Source: Chinchilla lanigera (taxonomy: Eukaryota; Chordata; Mammalia; Rodentia; Chinchillidae). From it: a stretch of 64,000 nucleotides of DNA. Shown here piece after piece: positions 58,033-64,000 of the stretch. Made by a program: the position numbers and the translations under genes. The notes under the pieces are model-generated. The model was not told where the DNA came from and ran no database searches. It saw only the letters and a program-made list of their open reading frames with translations. Position 1 is the stretch's first letter. Each line of letters begins with the position of its first letter. The stretch spans positions 29,746,126 through 29,810,125 of the forward strand of contig NW_004955404.1 of assembly GCF_000276665.1 (NCBI RefSeq), in the 5' to 3' direction.

Positions 58033-58579
58033 CATGAAGATATGATATGTATATGTACAAATTCCCCACAATGAATATATTCATGTTGCAAGCATATGCA
58101 AATACTAATAATAATAACAATAATAATAACAACAATAATAATAAACCACTAGGGTTCCATCTTACTCCAGAAAGAATAGATATCATCAAGAACTCGAAAG
58201 CAACAAAAGCTGGTGAGGTTATGGGGGAAAAAGAATGCTTGTATAATTTTGGTGAGGATGTAAATGATGAAATCAGTATGGAGACTCATTTAAAAACTAA
58301 AAACAGAAATTGCAAAGAAAAAAAAAAAAAGAAATTGCATTTGACAGATATACCTCTTCTAGGTATCATCCCAACAGAGCTAAAGACAGGGAAGTAGATT
58401 TTGTGGAGATGGGAAGATGGAAGGATGGAGAGGAAAAGGGGAGTAAAAATGATTAAGATGTGATATATATAATATATAGTATATAATATATATGGTATAA
58501 CAAGTTCCCAAGATGAATATAAATATTATGTATGACAAACATATACTAATAAAAAATAAACTCAAAAAAAAGATTGAAC
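58033..58579 (+). mobile_element. L1 3' fragment nested in the older L1
   Basis: TSD-like 'cttagatcat' at 58023-58032 and 58580-58589. It contains an ORF2 C-terminal piece (frame 58047-58397: 'FHLTPERIDIIKNS', then 'IPLLGIIPTELKTG'), a polypurine stretch (58405-58450) and the terminus 'acaaacatatactaataaaa'. The left 100 bp resembles the same terminus and runs into an (AAT/AAC)n tract at 58105-58144, so two L1 ends may lie in tandem. Confidence 0.65.
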
Positions 58580-58859
58580 CTTAGATCATTGATTGTATAG
58601 CTTCTTCCTTTCCTAATATAAACAGTAATGATTTAATTTTCCCTGCTGGTGCTGCTTTTGCTGCAGCCCATAAATTTTTATATGTTATTGTTTTATTATG
58701 ACTCAATATGAATAATTTTTTAAATTTTCCTATTACTCTTTGATCCATGGGCTATTTAGAAGTCTGCTGTTTCATTTCCAAAATTTAAGATTGCACTAGA
58801 TATGTCATTGTTATTCACTCCCAATTTAATTCTGTTGTGATTAGAAGATTCTCATTGTG

Positions 58860-58993
58860 ATTTTTTTTGAGAAAGGCTTTTGCTGTACATTCCAGGCTGG
58901 CCTTGAACTCATTATGCAGCCTGGCCTTGAACTCACTCTTTGTTCAGCATTCTGAATGGTGGGGTTATAGGCATGTGGCGCCATGCCCCGTCT
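58860..58993 (-). mobile_element. B1 SINE
   Basis: 'ttgagaaaggcttttgctgt', 'gctggccttgaactcattat', a second 'ggccttgaactcactc' and 'ggcatgtggcgccatgcccc'. Possible decayed TSD 'tctcattgtga' / 'tctctgtgaga'. Confidence 0.88.
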
Positions 58994-59540
58994 CTGTGAG
59001 AGTTTAATCCTTTCAATTTTATTAAAATTTGTTTTGTAGCCTAGCATAATCAAAGTACCAAGCATATTTTAAGCAAACATGCATTTTGCAGTTCTTGGTT
59101 GTGGTGTTCTACAATACCAGGCAGAGTATAATGGTTGACGATGTTCCTCACATCCTTTATATGTTTACTGGTTCCCTTGTCTAGTTGCTGTATTTATTAC
59201 TCAGACAATAGTATTAAAATCTCCAAATATGATAGTGGAATTATTTATTTTTATTGTTAATTTTCTCTGTTTTGCTTTATGTATTTGGGTGGTCTGTTAT
59301 TAGGCATATGAGGATTTATGATTATTATGACATAATTATTATATCTTACAATGATTATATGATTATTATGACATTATGATTTATAATTATAATGACTTAT
59401 TCCTAAATTGCTCATTTTACTATTCTTAAATAGTCAATATTCCAAGTCAATAGTTCAATATGACTATTCCTAAATTGCTCATTTTATCCTGATGAAATGT
59501 TTGTATTTATCTCTAGTAATGTTGGTCTTGAAGTCTTTTT

Positions 59541-59558
59541 GTTTTCTTTTTTTCTTTT

Positions 59559-59590
<32 letters not shown>

Positions 59591-59668
59591 TTTTGTGGTG
59601 CTGGGAATTGAACTCACAACCTCGCACTTGCCAGGTAGGTGCTATGCTGCTGAGCTATATCTTCAGCC
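59541..59668 (-). mobile_element. ID SINE with perfect 14-bp TSD
   Basis: T-rich tail, 'ggtgctgggaattgaactca', 'gcacttgccaggtaggtgct' and 'tgctgagctatatcttcagc'. TSD 'cttgaagtcttttt' at 59527-59540 and 59669-59682. Confidence 0.93.
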
Positions 59669-59940
59669 CTTGAAGTCTTTTTATCTGACATTAATATAGC
59701 ACTTTAGGCCTACTCTTTCTATGTTTATATCACTCTTTGATACTCTATGATACTCTGTACTCTAAGATACTCTATACTTTATGATCACTCTATAAATTTA
59801 TGTTTATATCACCCTAGTATTTTTAGGTCTATTGTTTCTATGATGTATCTTTCTGTGTCTTTATATTTAAAGTATATCTCTTGTAGACAATAAAAACTGA
59901 AATTTATTTTTCAAAATCTACTTGGACATTCTGTGTTTCC

Positions 59941-60744
59941 AACATTGCCTACTAGAACTTTTGGGCTTCAATTTCTGTTTTAACTGTCTCAAATAATAGC
60001 TACCACCCACATGTGACACTAAGTGTTTGAAATGTGGCTGATACAAGTGAAGAACTGCATTGTAAATTGATTAATTAAACTTCAAGTAGCTGTGTGTGGC
60101 AATTTCAACCATATTAGTACAGGATTATTTTGTTAACATTTAATGTAATTTTATGTGATATACATTTGGTCTTTGCCCTTGCTTCCTGCCACAGAGATCC
60201 TAAAACCCTTTGACTGTCTGAGTGATAAGTGTTTTTCTGTATGCTAAGATGACCCAAGGTGGGAAAAGGAGCCTAAAGAGCTTCAGCATAAGGGATGATT
60301 ACAGAAAAACGAACCCCTTGATTAAAAGAGTGGAAATTTCAGCTCCCTTATTCCTCCCTCAATGCTCAGAAAGCGGAGAGAGCTAGAGAGTGAATTCAGT
60401 CTCCAGTGGCCATGGCTTTAACCAATCATCCCTACATCATGAACCTTTGGTGAAAATCCCTCAGCAACAGAGTTCAGAGAGTTTCTGTGTTGATGAGCAC
60501 ATGGATGTGCTTGGAGACTGGCTTTGTATCCCACCCCCATTCCCCAGGCCTTTGTTCTTTTCAACCTTTCCATTTGGGTGGTTCAAGCTGTATACTTTAA
60601 AATAAACCAATACATGTATAAAAGTTGTTTTGCTGAGTTCTGTCAGTTACTCTAGTGAATTGTCCAACCTGAGGAGTGGGTCATGGGAATCCCTGAATAT
60701 GTGGTGGGTTGAAAAGTGGGGGGGTCCCATTTGTAGCTGGTGGG
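59941..60744. other. No recognised feature
   Basis: Unique DNA. The frame at 60390-60605 is unsupported. Confidence 0.4.
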
Positions 60745-60820
60745 GCTTGGGTGGGGGATGTAACTCAGAGGCACAGTGCCTGCCTGGAAAGCATAAGATC
60801 CTGAGTTTAATTCCCAGTAC

Positions 60821-60858
<38 letters not shown>
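60745..60858 (+). mobile_element. ID SINE
   Basis: 'tgggggatgtaactcagagg', 'cctgcctggaaagcataaga' and 'gtttaattcccagtacc', then a 35-A tail followed by CAAA repeats. Confidence 0.9.
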
Positions 60859-60879
60859 AAACAAACAAAAAGACAGAAA

Positions 60880-61789
60880 TGAGACTATGGGATTTGGTCC
60901 TATTACTTAGAGGATGTGGTGCTGACTCCACATAGATAATGTAAGGGTGAATTGTGCCATTAGAAGTACAGAAGAATCAGAAAATTGGATAGCCTTGACA
61001 AAGAACACACAATAAATCTACTACTTTGATTACTTTCTGTGATATGTCTCCCTTGAATAATTTCTATTTATTTGTCTCCAAGCTGCCTGACACTTTCATT
61101 TCTTACATGAGCTCCGAGTTCACTGCACAGGCCAGTGTTCCCTGCCATCATATGGAAGCATTTGCTCACTGCTCAAGACTCAGTTCAGCGATTTTCAACC
61201 CTACAAAGGATTTTCTGAATTCCCATAAATAGACCCGATCATTTCCTTTGTTGCTACTGCTGTATCCTACACAATTGTTTTTCTCATACTTTAACCTTGT
61301 TAGTCGGTTAGAGCCCTCTTCTTTCCTCCAATTGCTTATATCTTACTCATTTTTAGTGTGTCCCCTTAATAATGTGATCTGTTCTGCTAATATTGTGATT
61401 AATTCTTTTCTTTGAAAATCTTTTTTTAATCTCATGAAAAGATTCATTAATGAGAAGTAAATTCAACCCCTAGAATGAAATTTTTCTCTACCTACACTGA
61501 ACAGATGTTCATAATTCTATTCTCTAAATTCATCTAACTGAAAAGTTATGAAAGAAGCCCCTTTCAGAAAAACCCCTAAAAACAACACATCAGTGAAAAT
61601 AATTCAATGAGCTAAAGAAATTCTGAATTCCAGTAAGAGTGTGTGGAATTCTTGAGAGATTGTGAAATTGGCAGCCACATACTTGGTGTTCACTAGGGTG
61701 ACAAAACAACCTGTCGATGGTCACCACACATATTCCTAGGACAAATTCCTTGATCTACTGAAATACACAGCTGAGGTAGGAGAGAGAAC
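60880..61789. other. No recognised feature
   Basis: Unique AT-rich DNA. Confidence 0.4.
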
Positions 61790-61975
61790 AAAGGCTTGGA
61801 AGTAAAACAAACCTGCTTTTTGAGTTTCAGGTCTTCCATTTACTAGCTGTGTGCCCTTAGAAATATTCCTTAATCTCTTTACCACTGCTTTATCTGTAAA
61901 ATATGAATCATGGCACTTAATGTGTATATGATTAAGTACTAAAAATCATATACTTAAAACATTTGGTAAATAAAG
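61790..61975 (-). mobile_element. MIR SINE
   Basis: 'ccatttactagctgtgtgcc', 'ccttaatctctttaccactg' and 'ctttatctgtaaaatatgaa' give the antisense MIR order. Confidence 0.78.
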
Positions 61976-62254
61976 TTTCTATTAAGCAAGTGGAAATTAT
62001 TAATATTTCTGTTTATATAAGCATCATCATTTTTATTTATGCATACATTCAGTCAAGCTCATTGGAAATAATTCAGGGCAAGTCAAGGTTGATTTGGTAG
62101 CTATTCGTGGTAATATTGTCCAAATTTAAAGCTCCCTGAAGTTTTGTTTATTCTAGCTACTCCTAGGACTTATCAACTATGTATGCGAAGAGAATTTCAA
62201 ACAAACAAAAAGTCTTCAGGACCTTGTCTCCACAGTAGGAAAAGTTGACATTTC
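61976..62254. other. No recognised feature
   Basis: Unique DNA. Confidence 0.35.
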
Positions 62255-62450
62255 CAAGCACTGAGCAGGATCTACACACTCTGTGACAAGTACTTGCCGT
62301 GTGTTATCTAATGTAATCTTTATAACAACCACTTAAGGTAAAGGTTATTGCAAATGAAGGAAATAATGCCTTTGAGAGGTTAAGCAACTTGCCAAACTCA
62401 TATAACAAAATTCAAAGTTCACGTCAAGGCACATTTCTGGAGCCCTCACC
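62255..62450 (+). mobile_element. MIR SINE
   Basis: 'gtgttatctaatgtaatctt', 'tataacaaccacttaaggta' and 'gttaagcaacttgccaaact'. Confidence 0.75.
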
Positions 62451-63112
62451 CTTTTATTATCTCTCGTTATTGTTTTCCATATGACCCAAAACTTTTCTTG
62501 TTCTCCAGTGTCTGCAACTGCTTAAGAGCAAAGCCATCATGGACCAGAAAAGAAACTATCTTGACATCTGGAAACCACATCATTTTAAAGGCACAACAAT
62601 TTAAAATTTCTAATACTCAGGGGATGACTCTTTTGTTAGGCATTCACAGTGTTTACATAAACAAACGCTTCCAAACGCTCTGCTATGATCCTCAATAACC
62701 CTCTCAATGGTTCTCTTCCCAAGCTGTCTCTGCCCATGTTTACTGATGGAGAGACCAGAGCCACCTTCTATCCACAGACTTCAATTAAATAGAGTGAACA
62801 ATCTTCAGAGCCAGGGAAGAGACAGAGACACTGCTTGGGCATCAGAATTCCTTCCATTTGATTGCTTTGATTTAATGAGTGAAAAACTTCAGGGCTGAAG
62901 AGAATACAAACAGATAACTGGTGTTCATCACAGAGGTCACATTTTAAATGCATTTGGGGACAAGAGAATTTGCTGTCCCTGAAATAGAAAGAATGGCATG
63001 GATGGTGAATAAGGTATAAAACAAAAGAGAGCAATCATTTCCCTCTTTCTAAAGTAAATAAAACTTGTATTTTCTTAATTAAAAAAGACAAAAGGACACA
63101 TTCCCTCCCTCC

Positions 63113-63116
<4 letters not shown>
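62451..63116. other. No recognised feature
   Basis: Unique DNA. Overlapping frames at 62498-63034 have no known motif. Confidence 0.4.
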
Positions 63117-63172
<56 letters not shown>

Positions 63173-63360
63173 TGAAAGAAAAAGAAAAAAGAAAAAGAAG
63201 CAAAGCAACGGACAGGAGAGGAAAGGAGAGGAGGGGAGGGGAGAGGGGAGAGGAGAAGAGAGGAGAGGAAAGGAGGGGAGGGGACAGGAGGGGAGAGGAG
63301 GGGAGGAGAGGGGAAGAGAGAGGAGGGGAGGAGAGGGGAGAGGAGATCAAAGAAAAGAGG
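63117..63360. repeat. Purine tract: (GA)n then (GGGGA/GGAGA)n
   Basis: A 244-bp nearly pure purine strand with several GGGG runs spaced closely enough for G-quadruplexes (for example within 63270-63320). It gives false Arg/Glu/Gly and Ser/Pro/Leu frames. Confidence 0.96.
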
Positions 63361-63594
63361 AAGTAAACCAGACCACCATAAAGAGTTTTATATATTGTGC
63401 AATGCCTAAACTGATCTGGCCAAGAGATCATTTGGGATTAGAAATCTAAGCTCTATTTGCCTATCTAGGTTTTGTGGTACAGGGATGAGCTCGATCAGAG
63501 ATGTTCCACTTGTTTCATGGAGGATTTTTCTAATTTACTCATTTGGAAGGAACATATTTTTCTGATGTATAAAAGTCCTATTTGGCCAGATTTC
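63361..63594. other. No recognised feature
   Basis: Unique DNA. Confidence 0.35.
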
Positions 63595-64000
63595 TTTATT
63601 TTTTTTATTTTAAAAATAAAAGGAGAAAAACATTAACAGACAGACAACCTTTCACAAAATAGCAAAAGAACAGTACAGACAATATAGAGTTACAAACAAA
63701 GTGGCAGGAAATTAACAATGCTTGTTGTGTTACACATTGATACCTTCAAAGTGATTTCTCATGAAAACAGATGGAGACATGCAATATTGATCAACCAAGG
63801 ACTCACTGGCAGTTTCTTTCAGCAAATAAATATGATATGATGTTTTTAGATCTTCTGGGAAATTACCCAGAAGAGGAATAGCCGGGTTGAATCGGACCTC
63901 TAGACCTAGTTTTCTGAGGAATCTCCAAACTGATTTCCACAGTGGTTTCACCAGTCTGCATTCCCACCAGCAGTGGAGAAGGGTTCCTATTTATCCACAG
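63595..64000 (-). mobile_element. L1 LINE 3' end, cut by the window edge
   Basis: An antisense A-tail at 63595-63620 leads into a 3'UTR co-linear with the one at 35274, then an ORF2 C-terminal piece (antisense frame 63730-63951: 'KSVWRFLRKLGLEV', '[18 protein letters not shown]'). Compared with copies at 10785 and 14843 it lacks about 400 bp between 'LKTS' and the 3'UTR repeat unit, so its reading frame runs into UTR sequence. It continues past 64000. Confidence 0.92.

Larger units (their letters stand above)
57925..59940 (-). mobile_element. Antisense L1 ORF2-region relic, host of nested inserts
   Basis: T-rich sense with the order 'ttttgttgatttctgctctt', 'ctgctggtgctgcttttgct', 'ttgatccatgggctatttag', 'attctgttgtgattagaaga', 'cttttgttttctt...' and 'gtatatctcttgtagacaat', typical of the reverse of L1 ORF2. 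It is split by an L1 (58033-58579), a B1 (58860-58993) and an ID (59541-59668). It also holds a 68-bp-period duplication at 59393-59486. Confidence 0.65.

Overview
The window is nuclear DNA from a mammal, almost certainly a rodent. It carries 7SL-derived B1-type SINEs, tRNA-derived ID-type SINEs, B1-ID composites, rodent-like L1 copies, MaLR LTRs, and the older mammal-wide repeats MIR, L2, L1M and Tc1/mariner relics. I saw no B2 element, which argues against mouse- and rat-like muroids. The B1 carries an internal partial duplication and the ID ends in a 'ggttcctggtactgg'-like 3' part. This fits a non-muroid rodent, perhaps a squirrel-related or beaver/pocket-gopher-related line, but the species call is only inference.

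I find no protein-coding gene, tRNA, rRNA or CRISPR array that the sequence supports. The longest open frames (up to 168 codons) fall in L2, L1, LTR, simple-repeat or unique noncoding DNA. The window reads as intergenic or intronic.

Layout. 1-9.2 kb: an L1M 3' end, B1/ID SINEs, a 398-bp solo LTR with a 5-bp target-site duplication (TSD) at 1776-2173, a MaLR LTR at 4173-4555, and a probable twin-primed L1 at 8.65-9.2 kb. 9.2-17 kb: a B1 interrupted by a MaLR LTR, then two 5'-truncated sense-strand L1s of about 2 kb (10785-12786 and 14843-16892), both with recognisable TSDs. 17-31.4 kb: older repeats (MIR, L2, a Tc2-like MITE, old LTRs), a truncated U6 pseudogene, and two unexplained local duplications, one a perfect 45-bp direct repeat 1.77 kb apart. 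32-36 kb: a GGAT/GGGT minisatellite, a young ID with a perfect TSD, two B1s, and a short antisense L1 that holds a 100-N assembly gap. 36-40 kb: the most gene-like stretch, a CpG-rich segment (about 38.87-39.42 kb) with a near-perfect CTCF motif. 40-57 kb: mostly unique DNA with old repeats and simple repeats. 57-60 kb: a nested stack (L1, B1 and ID inside an older antisense L1). 60-64 kb: ID, MIRs, a large purine tract, and an antisense L1 running off the end.

No new biological system is evident. The findings of most value are the CpG/CTCF segment, the gap that looks artificial, the 45-bp duplication, the L1 3'UTR unit changes, and the clean TSDs that date nested insertions.
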